A stretch of DNA of 64,000 bases from Gemmatimonadota bacterium (lineage in GTDB: Bacteria > Gemmatimonadota > Gemmatimonadetes > Gemmatimonadales > GWC2-71-9), in assembly GCA_003169895.1 (NCBI GenBank), contig PNAE01000007.1, positions 1,068,314 to 1,132,313 on the forward strand. The letters are read 5' to 3'. Each line of letters opens with the position of its first letter. The first letter of the stretch is position 1. The translations under genes were made by a program, and so were the position numbers. Shown piece by piece: positions 30,485 to 40,311 of the stretch. Below the pieces are notes generated by a model. That model was given only the letters and a program-made list of their open reading frames with translations. It did no database searches and had not been told where the DNA came from.

Positions 30485-31675
30485 TTGGCGGGATCTGCGG
30501 AATACACCGGCGTCGACTTCTATGACGTTGACGGACTCCTGAGCGAGGAGGAGCGGGCGGTCCGGGACACCGTGCGTTCCTGGGTCGACGAGCAGCTCAT
30601 GCCGGTCATCGGCGAGTGCTACATCGAGGGACGGTTCCCCAGGCAGCTGATCCCCGGAATGGCGGAGCTCGGCCTCTTCGGCGCGAACCTGCCGGAAGAG
30701 TATGGTTGTGCCGGCCTGAACAACGTCGCGTACGGGCTGATCATGCAGGAGCTGGAGCGTGGCGACAGCGGGATCCGTTCATTCGCGTCGGTGCAGGGTG
30801 CCTTGGTGATGTATCCGATCTTCACGTTCGGATCGGACGAGCAGAAGAAGCACTGGTTACCACGACTGGCGGCCGGCACCGACATCGGCTGCTTTGGCCT
30901 TACCGAACCCGACTTCGGATCGAATCCCGGCGGCATGATCACCACGGCGCGCGAGACCGCCGACGGCTGGTTGCTGAACGGCGTCAAGATGTGGATCACG
31001 AACGGTTCGCAGGCGACCGTGGCGATCATCTGGGCGAAGACCGGCGACATCAATGACGTGAATTCGATCCGCGGCTTCATCGTACCGGCGAGCACCCCGG
31101 GCTACACCGGAAAGGACCAGAAGGGGAAACTCTCACTCCGGGCATCGGACACGAGTGAGATTCACCTGCAGGATGTGCACCTTCCGAAGAACGCGATCCT
31201 GCCGAAATCGGGCGGGATCAAGTCACCGCTGATGTGCCTCACGCAGGCGCGCTACGGAATCGCCTGGGGTGCCGTGGGCGCGGCGATGGCGTGTTACGAC
31301 GAGGCGCGGCGCTACGCAATCAGCCGGATCATGTTCGGCAAGCCGATCGGCCAGACGCAGATCCAGCAACAGCGTCTCGCCGACATGCTGACTGAAGTCA
31401 CCAAGGCACAGCTGCTCGTCCTCCAGCTTGGCCGGCTCAAGGACCAGGGTAAGGCAACGCCCGCGCGGGTATCCCTCGCCAAGCGCAACAACGTGAGCGC
31501 GGCGTGCGACATTGCTCGCGAAGCGCGCCGATTACTGGGCGCCAACGGCATCCTGGTGGAATACCATTCGATGCGGCACCTGGCTAATCTCGAATCGGTG
31601 TATACCTACGAAGGCACCCACGACATGCACTCGTTGATTCTCGGCCAGGAGATCACGGGATTGGGGGCATTCTAG
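30485..31675 (+). CDS. Acyl-CoA dehydrogenase, glutaryl-CoA dehydrogenase-like
   Basis: GCFGLTEPDFGSNPGGMITTA, NGVKMWITNGSQATVAIIWAKT, ANLESVYTYEGTHDMHSLILGQEITG. Confidence 0.93.
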   Translation: MAGSAEYTGVDFYDVDGLLSEEERAVRDTVRSWVDEQLMPVIGECYIEGRFPRQLIPGMAELGLFGANLPEEYGCAGLNNVAYGLIMQELERGDSGIRSFASVQGALVMYPIFTFGSDEQKKHWLPRLAAGTDIGCFGLTEPDFGSNPGGMITTARETADGWLLNGVKMWITNGSQATVAIIWAKTGDINDVNSIRGFIVPASTPGYTGKDQKGKLSLRASDTSEIHLQDVHLPKNAILPKSGGIKSPLMCLTQARYGIAWGAVGAAMACYDEARRYAISRIMFGKPIGQTQIQQQRLADMLTEVTKAQLLVLQLGRLKDQGKATPARVSLAKRNNVSAACDIAREARRLLGANGILVEYHSMRHLANLESVYTYEGTHDMHSLILGQEITGLGAF

Positions 31676-31799
31676 TACCGAAGGCGTGGGTGGTTGGTGG
31701 CCACTTACGGCATCACGCGAGACTTGGTGTTGCACGACCATCAGCCGCGAGCCACCAGTCACCAGCGCGTTTGAACACTGAACTGGGAATTGTATCGAC

Positions 31800-32549
31800 A
31801 TGAAGATCGCCGTCTGCCTCCGCCGCGTCCCCGACACGACCGCGAAGATCGTCATCGCGGGAAGCGGCACCGTCATCGACGAAACCGGGGTCAAGTTCGT
31901 CCCGAATCCGTATGACGAGTACGCGATCGAGGCCGCGCTGTCGCTCAAGGAGAAGGCCGGCGGCGGGGAGACCGTGGTGGTTGCACTGGGCGGTGACGCG
32001 GTGCAGGAGACGATGAGAACCGCGCTCGCCATGGGCATCGACCGCGGCGTTCACCTGCACGGCACGCCTTCTCCGGACGGCCTGGAGAACGCGAGGGTGC
32101 TCGCCGAGCACCTGCGCGGCGCCGGATACGATGTGATGCTGTTCGGCAAGTTCGCCGTCGACGACTGCGGTCAGCAGACCGGCGCGATGGTGGCTGAGCT
32201 GCTGGAACTGCCGTGCGCGACCGCGGTCACGAAACTGGACATCGCCGCGGGCCGCGCGACGGTGGAACGCGAAGTGGAAGGCGGCATCGAGCAGGCGGCG
32301 TGCGCGCTTCCGGCCGTGTTCACCTGCGACAAGGGGCTGAACAATCCGCGCTTGCCGTCGCTCAAGGGGATCATGGCCGCGAAGAAGAAGCCGCTTGAGG
32401 TCACGCCCGTTGCGCCGGGAGCTGGATCGGTGACAGTCGCCGCGCTTGCCCTGCCGCCGGAACGCGCCGCCGGCCGGATTGTCGGCGAGGGAGCGGCGGC
32501 GGTGCCCGCGCTGATGCAACTGCTGACGACCGAAGCGAAGGTGATCTGA
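31800..32549 (+). CDS. etfB: Electron transfer flavoprotein subunit beta
   Basis: MKIAVCLRRVPDT, NPYDEYAIEAALSLKE, GGDAVQETMRTALAMG, IMAAKKKPLE. Confidence 0.95.
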   Translation: MKIAVCLRRVPDTTAKIVIAGSGTVIDETGVKFVPNPYDEYAIEAALSLKEKAGGGETVVVALGGDAVQETMRTALAMGIDRGVHLHGTPSPDGLENARVLAEHLRGAGYDVMLFGKFAVDDCGQQTGAMVAELLELPCATAVTKLDIAAGRATVEREVEGGIEQAACALPAVFTCDKGLNNPRLPSLKGIMAAKKKPLEVTPVAPGAGSVTVAALALPPERAAGRIVGEGAAAVPALMQLLTTEAKVI

Positions 32550-32551
32550 AC

Positions 32552-33520
32552 ATGGCCAACGTTCTGGCGGTGCTGGAGGTGCGCAACGCGGTATTGCGTA
32601 AGGGAGCGGCGGAGCTGCTTGCGGCCGCACGGCGGATTGCCGATGCGTCGGGTGGGACGGTCGATGCATTGATCTGCTCCGTCGGCCCGGTGTCGGGGAG
32701 CGACGGATTGGGCGCGGCCGGCGCCGATCGCGTATTGACCGCCCAGCACGCGGTCTTCGCCAATTACTGTCCGGATGGGATGGCCGCGACCGTCGCGACG
32801 CTGACGAACGCGTACCGGGCCGTCGTCGTGGCGGCCACCGCCACCGGCAAGGACCTCGCACCGCGCATCGCCGCTCGCATCGGCGCCCCGTGCGCGATGG
32901 ACGTTACGGTGGTCGACAGTCGCGGCGAGTCGATCCGCGTCGTGCGGCCGGTGTATGCCGGCAAGGCGCTGCAGACGGTGGACCTTGCCGGCACGGCGGT
33001 GGTCGCCGTCCGCCCCGGGGCCTACGCCGCAGTGCCAGCCGGCAAGGCCGGCACGCCAGCGGTCGTGACCGTGCCCGCCTTCACGAAACGCCTCGACGTT
33101 ACCGGCATCCGGACCTCCGACAAGGCCGCGCTTGACGTTGCCGAAGCGCGCGTCGTCATTTCGGGTGGGCGAGGCCTCGGTGATCCGAAGCATTTTGCGC
33201 TGCTCGAGGAACTGGCCGCCGCGTTTGGTGGTGAGGCCGCCGTTGGCGCCTCACGCGCGGTGGTGGACGCCGGATGGGCCGAACATGGCGCGCAGGTCGG
33301 TCAGACGGGCAAGACCGTGTCGCCTGAACTGTACATTGCGGTCGGCATTTCCGGCGCGATTCAGCACCTCGCCGGCATGCGCACCGCGAAGGTCATTGTC
33401 GCGATCAACCGCGACAAGGACGCGCCGATTTTCAAGATCGCGGATTATGGGATCGTTGGAGATCTCTTTGAGGTCGTGCCGGCCCTCACCGCTGCGGTGC
33501 GGGTCGCGAAGGCGCATTAG
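32552..33520 (+). CDS. etfA: Electron transfer flavoprotein subunit alpha
   Basis: VISGGRGLGDPKHFALLEELA, VGQTGKTVSPELYIAVGISGAIQHLAGM, IVAINRDKDAPIFKIADYGIVGD. Confidence 0.96.
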   Translation: MANVLAVLEVRNAVLRKGAAELLAAARRIADASGGTVDALICSVGPVSGSDGLGAAGADRVLTAQHAVFANYCPDGMAATVATLTNAYRAVVVAATATGKDLAPRIAARIGAPCAMDVTVVDSRGESIRVVRPVYAGKALQTVDLAGTAVVAVRPGAYAAVPAGKAGTPAVVTVPAFTKRLDVTGIRTSDKAALDVAEARVVISGGRGLGDPKHFALLEELAAAFGGEAAVGASRAVVDAGWAEHGAQVGQTGKTVSPELYIAVGISGAIQHLAGMRTAKVIVAINRDKDAPIFKIADYGIVGDLFEVVPALTAAVRVAKAH

Positions 33521-35145
33521 TGGGCATCGTCCTTCCCGTTCGCCATCAGGCTCCATTGCCGGGTACGCTGATCCGCGCCGAGAAGCCGCACGCGGAGGCG
33601 ATCGAGCTCGACGTGCTGATTGTCGGCGCCGGGCCGGCCGGACTCGCTTGTGCCATCCAGCTTGCGAAGACCGCACCAAACCTCGCCATCGGTGTACTCG
33701 AAAAAGCCGGCGCGCTCGGGGAGCACGTGTTGTCGGGCGCGGTCATCAATCCGGTCGCCTTGCGGGCGCTCTTCCCTGAGAAGCAGGACGCCGATTTTCC
33801 GTTTCGCCAGCGTGTCGATGCGGAGGCGGTGTACTTCCTGACCGAAGGCGGTAGCACCCGCATTCCCACGCCGCCCACGATGAAGAATCATGGCAACTAC
33901 ACCGTATCCCTGTGCGAACTGGTGCGGTGGCTGGGTGAGCAGGCGGAGTCGCTCGGCGTGAATCTCTTCCCGGGATTCCCGGTGGCGTCGTTGCTGGTCG
34001 ATGGCCAGCGGGTGATCGGCGTGCGCACCGTGCCGGCCGGGCTCGATCGCGACGGCAACCCGACCGACGTGTTCCAGGAACCGACGGACTTGGTGGCGAA
34101 GGTGGTCGTGGTGGCGGAAGGCACGCGAGGTCCGCTCGCGCAGGCCTGGCGCGACTGGCAGGGTGTCGGCAGCGACAACCCGCAGATCTTCGCGCTCGGC
34201 GTCAAGGAGGTATGGCAGGTCCAACGGCCGGTGTCCCGCGTCATTCACACGATGGGCTGGCCGTTGCCGACCGACGCCTTCGGTGGATCCTGGTGCTATC
34301 CCATGGGACCGCAGCAGCTCTCGATCGGGCTGGTGGTCGGCCTCGACTATCACGATGCCGAGCTTGACGTGCACGAGTCGCTGCAGCGCCTGAAGTTGCA
34401 TCCGCTGTTCCGGGAACTGTTGCAGGGAGCCACGCTGCTCGAATGGGGAGCCAAGACCATCCCCGAAGGGGGGTTTCATGCGATTCCCGTGCGGCTCAGC
34501 GGCGACGGGATCGTGATGGTCGGCGACACGGCTGGATTTGTGGACGTGCCTTCGCTCAAGGGAATTCATTACGCGATGGAGTCGGGGATGCTCGCCGCGA
34601 CGGCGATCGCGGATGCGCTCCGGCAGCCGGAGGCCGCCGACGGTACCCGGTTCGCGGCATACGACCGCGCGGTCCGCCAGTCACGCATTGTCCGGGACAT
34701 GCGCGTCACGCGTAACATGCGGCTGGCATTCAAGGATGGCTTTTTCGGTGGCGTGGTGCGGGCGGGATTGATGACACTGAGCGGCGGCGCGTTTCCCGGC
34801 GGTCGCATCGCGATGGGGAGGGATGTCGAAGCGCCACGCACGACGCATCCCGCCGAGCCGTTCGTTCCGGATAACGTGACGACCTTCAGCAAGGTCGACG
34901 CGGTCTTCAAGTCAGGCAACGCCACGCGGGACACGATTCCATCGCATCTCATTGTTGGCACGGATATCACCGGCGAGGTGGCGGAGTTCTACACTCACCT
35001 CTGCCCGGCCGGAGTCTATGAGCGGCATGGCGACACGCTGCGGCTCAATCCGCCAAACTGCATTGACTGCAAGGCGACCGATGTCCTCGGCCCCCGCTGG
35101 ACGCCGCGCGAAGGCGGCAGCGGCCCCAAGTACCGGCTGATGTGA
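33520..35145 (+). CDS. Electron-transfer flavoprotein:ubiquinone oxidoreductase
   Basis: DVLIVGAGPAGLACAIQL, EKAGALGEHVLSGAVINP, GDTAGFVDVPSLKGIHYAMESGMLAA; C-terminal CPAGVYE...NCIDCKATDVLGP. Confidence 0.95.
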   Translation: MGIVLPVRHQAPLPGTLIRAEKPHAEAIELDVLIVGAGPAGLACAIQLAKTAPNLAIGVLEKAGALGEHVLSGAVINPVALRALFPEKQDADFPFRQRVDAEAVYFLTEGGSTRIPTPPTMKNHGNYTVSLCELVRWLGEQAESLGVNLFPGFPVASLLVDGQRVIGVRTVPAGLDRDGNPTDVFQEPTDLVAKVVVVAEGTRGPLAQAWRDWQGVGSDNPQIFALGVKEVWQVQRPVSRVIHTMGWPLPTDAFGGSWCYPMGPQQLSIGLVVGLDYHDAELDVHESLQRLKLHPLFRELLQGATLLEWGAKTIPEGGFHAIPVRLSGDGIVMVGDTAGFVDVPSLKGIHYAMESGMLAATAIADALRQPEAADGTRFAAYDRAVRQSRIVRDMRVTRNMRLAFKDGFFGGVVRAGLMTLSGGAFPGGRIAMGRDVEAPRTTHPAEPFVPDNVTTFSKVDAVFKSGNATRDTIPSHLIVGTDITGEVAEFYTHLCPAGVYERHGDTLRLNPPNCIDCKATDVLGPRWTPREGGSGPKYRLM

Positions 35146-35195
35146 CAACGGTACTGGCGGCCGTGCCGCTCCGGCGTTCGCTCGGCTCTCGTGAC

Positions 35196-36110
35196 TCATG
35201 CATTGCGCAGCGACGCCAGCACCGACATCCCCAGCACACCGACGACGACCGCCAGCGTGATCTCCGGCGGCACGCCGATCCACGGCGAGGCCAGCATCTT
35301 GATGCCCACCAGGATGAGTACGATGGCCACGCCGACTCGTAGATGGATGAGGCGCATCATGATACCGGCCAGCAGGAAGAACAGGGCGCGCAAGGCAATA
35401 ATCGCGAACATGTTCGACGTGTAGACCAGGAACGGATCGCGGGTGATCGCGAAGATCGCGGGAATCGAGTCGGTGGCGAAAACCAGGTCGGTCCATTCGA
35501 CGACGAGTACCACCAGCAAGAGTGGCGTCGCGACCAACCGGCCATTCTGCCGGGTGAAGAACGCTGCGCCCTCGAACCGATCGCCGATCGGCAGCAGGCG
35601 CCGGGCCGCGCGCAGCACCGGGTTCCGCTCGGGTTCGCCCGGCTGATCGTCAGGGCGTACCAGCATTTTCACGCCGGTGACCGCCAGCAGCGCGCCGAAC
35701 GGATAAATCACCCAGCTGAGTTCACGCAGCAGTACCGTGCCGATGGCGATCATCAGGCCGCGCATCACGATCGCGCCGAGAATCCCCCACTTGAGCACAC
35801 TGGGCTGCAATGCAGCCGGGACTGCGAAGTAGTGCAGCACCAGCATGAACACCAGCAGGTTGTCGACCGACAACGCCAACTCGACGATGTACCCGGTGGC
35901 GAACTGCAACGCCTCCGAATGCCCACGACGCAACAGGATAAGGCCGCAGAAGAGCATCGCGGCTGCGACCACGGCAACACTCCACCATGCCGCTTCCCGG
36001 AACGACGGCGCGTGCGGGCGGCGGCGGGTCAGGCCGAGGTCGATCGCCAGGAGGAGCGCGACGGCGCCGGCGAACAGCAGCCAGATGAGGGCGGTGTGAC
36101 CGTAGATCAT
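35196..36110 (-). CDS. TerC-family membrane protein
   Basis: LALSVDNLLVFMLVLHYFAVP, EWTDLVFATDSIPAIFAITRDPFLVYTSNMFAIIALRALFF. Confidence 0.95.
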   Translation of the reverse strand: MIYGHTALIWLLFAGAVALLLAIDLGLTRRRPHAPSFREAAWWSVAVVAAAMLFCGLILLRRGHSEALQFATGYIVELALSVDNLLVFMLVLHYFAVPAALQPSVLKWGILGAIVMRGLMIAIGTVLLRELSWVIYPFGALLAVTGVKMLVRPDDQPGEPERNPVLRAARRLLPIGDRFEGAAFFTRQNGRLVATPLLLVVLVVEWTDLVFATDSIPAIFAITRDPFLVYTSNMFAIIALRALFFLLAGIMMRLIHLRVGVAIVLILVGIKMLASPWIGVPPEITLAVVVGVLGMSVLASLRNA

Positions 36111-36385
36111 CTGGGCTGGGTGCAGCGTCGTGTGCCAGTGGGATGCGTATCAGCTCCTTGGCAAGGTGCGGAGGGGCGAGGAGACGGAAGTATCGCTGCC
36201 GGACGCCAGTCAAGTCTTGCTATGGTGGTCCACCGGGCCAAGGCGCCGGGGTCGTCTGATTTGACATGGCCGTTCCGTCGCTCCACCATCAAGTGACGCC
36301 AATCCAGCGTGGCGGCGTTGGGCACCGTCATATCGGGCCGAGTGAAATCGCCACGCCGATTCACGCCAGATCTCAGGCCGAGCCG

Positions 36386-37075
36386 ATGTCGAACGGATTT
36401 TCGGGTCAACATGTGGTGATCACCGGTGGTGACGGCGCCTTGGGGCAGGCGGTTGTGGACGCCTTCGTCGCGGCCGGCGCTGTCTGCCACCTGCCGATTC
36501 TTGGTCCGGTTGCCACGCCACCGGCCCCGGCGGCCGGGGTGCAGCTGACCGGCAACATCGATCTCACTGACGAACACGCGGTCGAGGCGTATTACGCAAG
36601 CCTCCCGCCGATCGCCGCGTCGATCCATCTCGCTGGCGGCTTCACCTTCAAGCCGATCGCGGCAACCTCGCGTGCCGATCTCGAGCGACAACTCGCGATC
36701 AATTTGTTCACCACGTTTTTCTGCTGTCGTGAAGCGGTGAAAGCGATGCGCAAGGGCGGTGGCGGCCGGATCGTCAACGTCGGCGCCCGCGTGGTTGAGG
36801 TCCCCGGCGCCAATCTCACCGCCTACACCGCCGCAAAAGCCGCGGTGACCGCCCTCACCCGCGCCTTGGCCGAGGAGGTGCGGCACGACGGCATCCTGGT
36901 CAACGCAATTCTCCCTTCGATCATCGATACCCCCGCCAATCGCGCCGCGATGCCCGACGCGAAGTTCGACCAATGGCCCAAGCCGGCCGAGGTGGCGCGG
37001 ACGATCGTGTGGCTGGCCTCGCTGGAGAATGTCCTGACGTCGGGGGCGTTGGTGCCGGTGTACGGAAGGGCGTAG
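36386..37075 (+). CDS. SDR-family oxidoreductase
   Basis: VVITGGDGALGQAVVDAF, GRIVNVGARVVEVPGANLTAYTAAKAAVTALTRALAEEV. Confidence 0.9.
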   Translation: MSNGFSGQHVVITGGDGALGQAVVDAFVAAGAVCHLPILGPVATPPAPAAGVQLTGNIDLTDEHAVEAYYASLPPIAASIHLAGGFTFKPIAATSRADLERQLAINLFTTFFCCREAVKAMRKGGGGRIVNVGARVVEVPGANLTAYTAAKAAVTALTRALAEEVRHDGILVNAILPSIIDTPANRAAMPDAKFDQWPKPAEVARTIVWLASLENVLTSGALVPVYGRA

Positions 37076-37130
37076 CGGAAGGCCGACGGCGAGCCGTGAG
37101 TTGCGGGTGCCATGCCGGCACGAGCACACG

Positions 37131-38360
37131 TCAAGTGAAGCGCCAGGCCCTCGCCATCGACCCCGCCAGTGCCGCGCCCTCGCCTGCGGGCACGACGACC
37201 AGACCGTCCGCCCGCGCCATGGACATCAGCATCCCGGAGCCCTGCGGACCGGTCAGCGTGGCCCTCGCCATGCGACCATCCTCGGGGGCGTCGAAGGTGC
37301 AGCGCAGATATTGATCCAGCACCGGATCGCGGCGCGCGTCGTCCGCCAGCACCACCTGGGTCACCGGGCGAAACGGATCGCGGTGTCCTGACATCGCGCG
37401 AACGGCGGGCCGGCCAAACAACTCGAACGTCACCATGGCGCTGACCGGATTGCCCGGCAGCGCAAGCCACGGGCGGCCAGGCGGAAACCGCCCGAACGTG
37501 GTCGGTCCGCCCGGACGGATCCGCACCCGGTCGAAGCTGGTTGTTACACCGCACGCAGCCATTACGCTGCGCACATGATCGTGATCACCGACACTGACGC
37601 CGCCGGCGGTGATCAGCAGGTCGACGTCATCTGCCGCCAGCACCACTCGCTGCAGCTCTGCGGGGTCATCGGGCGACAGGCCGAGTGGCACGGCCACGCC
37701 GCCGGCCTGCTGAACCAGTGCCGCCAGCGCGGGGCTGTTGACGTCGGCGAGGCGCCGCGCCGCGAGAATTTCCTCGGGATGATCCAGGGAGACCACTTCG
37801 TCGCCGGTCGCGAGGATCCCCACTCGTGGGCGGCGATGCACCATCGGGTGCGTCACCGCCAACGCGGCCAGGAGCGCCAGCTGGTGCGGACCGATGATCG
37901 TCCCGCTCGGCAGCGCCGGGGCGCCGCGAGCGAGGTCACCGCCCGCACGTCGGACGTTTGCACCGGCGTCGCGATCGTCAAACACCGTGACGTATTCGGT
38001 GCCGCGATCGGTGTCTTCCTGGCGAATCACCGAGTCGGCGTCGGCAGGTAGCGGGGCACCGGTGTAGATGCGCATCGCTTCGCCCGTCCGAAGCGCGCGA
38101 TCGGGAACCGCGCCGGCGGGAATCGCGCCGATCACGCGCAGATGCATCGGCGCATCGCGGCGCGCGCCGCGAATATCCTTGGCGCGGACGGCGTAACCAT
38201 CCATGGCGGCATTGGTCCACGGCGGCAGGTCGATCGATGCGGTCAGATCTTCGGCGAGGACATGTCCAACGGAGTCGATGAGTGGAATGCGGAGTGGCGG
38301 CTGCACCGGCACGACGGCGACGATGTCGCGCGCAGCCTCCCCGGCCGAAGCTACCCGCAT
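37131..38360 (-). CDS. moeA: Molybdopterin molybdenumtransferase
   Basis: DLPPWTNAAMDGYAVRA, RIYTGAPLPADADSVIRQED, RVGILATGDEVV, LLITAGGVSVGDHDHV, PWLALPGNPVSAMVTF. Confidence 0.95.
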   Translation of the reverse strand: MRVASAGEAARDIVAVVPVQPPLRIPLIDSVGHVLAEDLTASIDLPPWTNAAMDGYAVRAKDIRGARRDAPMHLRVIGAIPAGAVPDRALRTGEAMRIYTGAPLPADADSVIRQEDTDRGTEYVTVFDDRDAGANVRRAGGDLARGAPALPSGTIIGPHQLALLAALAVTHPMVHRRPRVGILATGDEVVSLDHPEEILAARRLADVNSPALAALVQQAGGVAVPLGLSPDDPAELQRVVLAADDVDLLITAGGVSVGDHDHVRSVMAACGVTTSFDRVRIRPGGPTTFGRFPPGRPWLALPGNPVSAMVTFELFGRPAVRAMSGHRDPFRPVTQVVLADDARRDPVLDQYLRCTFDAPEDGRMARATLTGPQGSGMLMSMARADGLVVVPAGEGAALAGSMARAWRFT

Positions 38361-38364
38361 CGAT

Positions 38365-39180
38365 CTAGTAGCGCCGGCCGCGCCGCTTTTCCAGCACGAC
38401 GTCGAACGAGACCAACACGCTCGGAAATCCCTTGAGCACCGATCGCGTGGGCGGCAGTAGTCCCTGCTGGGACGTGGCTGCGGTAACTATGGTCTGCGCC
38501 AACCAGGTTTCCCGCACCTCGATCCGCAATTGGTACCCGGAGCTCGGCGCGGTGGCGAAGCCGGCGCCCAGCGTGAAGCTGGGGCGGATCTCCGCGGTAT
38601 GATCGTCCTGGTAGATATTGAGCGTGACCAACGTGTCACCAATTGCGCCATATATCGAAGTCATCTCCACCGTGCTCCTCGGCGTGAAGGCGACACCGGC
38701 CGTGCCCGTCAGGTATGGCTGAATAAACGTGCGCGACCATGGTCGCAGCACCACACCGCCTTGGACAGTGGTCACCGCGGCGGAATGCTGGACGCCCTGG
38801 AGTGCGTCGCACGCGGCCCTGAGCTCCAGGTTGCCGCCATCCTGAACGACGACGCAGGCATCGGTGGTCCCCAACCCCAGATAGGTGAACTCGCCGGTAA
38901 AGCCGAGGTGTGGCCCGCGAAAGTAGGTCCCGTGCCCGCTGATCGTGATGTCGGAGCGGAGTTCACGGTGCAGGTGATAGAAGTCCGGGTCGCCGAACGG
39001 GGACGAGATCGCCTGCCTGGGAACATCCCACAGCTGGGCCGAGGCGATCCATCCGGCGGAGATCCCCATGGTGAGTCGCGATTCATCATTGGTCTGTCCG
39101 ACCAGCGCGACGCACGGCATGAGGAGCAGCGCGGCGATGGCACCGCCGCACCGGCGCGCGGGCGCAAGATGCTGGATCAT
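38365..39180 (-). CDS. Hypothetical exported/outer-membrane-like protein
   Basis: Signal peptide MIQHLAPARRCGGAIAALLLMPCVALVGQ; alternating beta-strand-like pattern. Confidence 0.6.
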   Translation of the reverse strand: MIQHLAPARRCGGAIAALLLMPCVALVGQTNDESRLTMGISAGWIASAQLWDVPRQAISSPFGDPDFYHLHRELRSDITISGHGTYFRGPHLGFTGEFTYLGLGTTDACVVVQDGGNLELRAACDALQGVQHSAAVTTVQGGVVLRPWSRTFIQPYLTGTAGVAFTPRSTVEMTSIYGAIGDTLVTLNIYQDDHTAEIRPSFTLGAGFATAPSSGYQLRIEVRETWLAQTIVTAATSQQGLLPPTRSVLKGFPSVLVSFDVVLEKRRGRRY

Positions 39181-39205
39181 GAAGCCCTCGTGAGACCAGC
39201 GAGAA

Positions 39206-39604
39206 TCAGTCAACCCCGGTGCAGTCGGCCCAGAGCGTGGCGTCCTCGGCCACCCGCACTCGCTCCAGCTCGGCACCGGAAGGGAGACGTGGGGCGATCC
39301 GCCGCCAGCACCACGCCGCCACCGCCTCGCACGAAGGCAGCTGTTCGCCCGACGCGAACTCGCGGATGGCTTCATTAAGATGACGCCCGGCGAGCGGTTG
39401 GGCGACTTCCTGGGTCAGAATGCCGTCAAGCGCGGCAAGGTCGACGATCGTCTGGCGCGACGCGTCGATCACTCCTCCCACCGTCACCTCGACGCGATAC
39501 AGGTGGCCATGGTCCGCCGCCGGCCCGTCGCACGCATACCGATGTCGCGCGTGGAACGAGATGGCGCGAGTGAGCGAGCACCGTGCCTGTGCTCCACTCA
39601 CCAT
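39206..39604 (-). CDS. 6-pyruvoyl tetrahydropterin synthase/QueD-family protein (divergent)
   Basis: AISFHARHRY...DHGHLYRVEVTVGG...DLAALDGIL...RHLNEAIREF...PSCEAVAAWCWRRIAP...VAEDATLWADC. Confidence 0.8.
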   Translation of the reverse strand: MVSGAQARCSLTRAISFHARHRYACDGPAADHGHLYRVEVTVGGVIDASRQTIVDLAALDGILTQEVAQPLAGRHLNEAIREFASGEQLPSCEAVAAWCWRRIAPRLPSGAELERVRVAEDATLWADCTGVD

Positions 39605-40305
39605 GCAATGCCGATCCCAACGCGGATCTCGGGAGTCGCGGTGTACTGCGACGTGACGCCGGTCGTGTTGACGGCGTTGGATTGCGTGGCTGTGCCGGGC
39701 TGCTTCGCCGGCTCGAGGCTGTACGAAGGCGGGTAATTCAGCTTCCAGAACAGCGCACGCACGTCGACCTTGAGATAGATGCGCTGCCCGGCAAACCACC
39801 GTGTTCCGATCGTCGGCGCAAACCAGATCTTGTTGCCGAACGCGTAGCCGGATGTGTCGACCGCCGGTCCGCCCTGACCGTGCACCAGGCCCAGGCTCAC
39901 ACCGGTGTACGGCGCGAATCCGCGCCAGGTCTTCCCGCCGGTCAGGTTGAGCTGGAAGCCGATTTCACCGGCGATGAGGCGCTGAGGGGAGAGCCCCTTG
40001 TTGCGCGTGGCAATGGAGTCCTGGGCGTTGATCACCGAGCGTTGGGTGCCGGCGGTCCATCCTCCGAAGGAGAATTGCAGCGTGTTCTTGCCGCGGATCA
40101 CCAGCCGGGCACCTTCCGAGGAACCGTTGCGCGGGCCGAGCTGCAACAGCCCGCCGGTGCCGAAGACACGGCCGCCGAACGCCTCCGCGAACGTTCCACG
40201 CTCGAGTTCGTGATAGGGCGAATGGGACGGCGGGTAGCCGACCTGCGCTGCGAGCGGGACAACCGGGATCAGCAGGACCATGAACGGCACCAAGAGACGC
40301 ATCAC
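39598..40305 (-). CDS. Hypothetical outer-membrane beta-barrel-like protein
   Basis: Signal peptide; Gly/aromatic beta-strand pattern. Confidence 0.6.
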   Translation of the reverse strand: MMRLLVPFMVLLIPVVPLAAQVGYPPSHSPYHELERGTFAEAFGGRVFGTGGLLQLGPRNGSSEGARLVIRGKNTLQFSFGGWTAGTQRSVINAQDSIATRNKGLSPQRLIAGEIGFQLNLTGGKTWRGFAPYTGVSLGLVHGQGGPAVDTSGYAFGNKIWFAPTIGTRWFAGQRIYLKVDVRALFWKLNYPPSYSLEPAKQPGTATQSNAVNTTGVTSQYTATPEIRVGIGIAW

Positions 40306-40311
40306 GACAAT

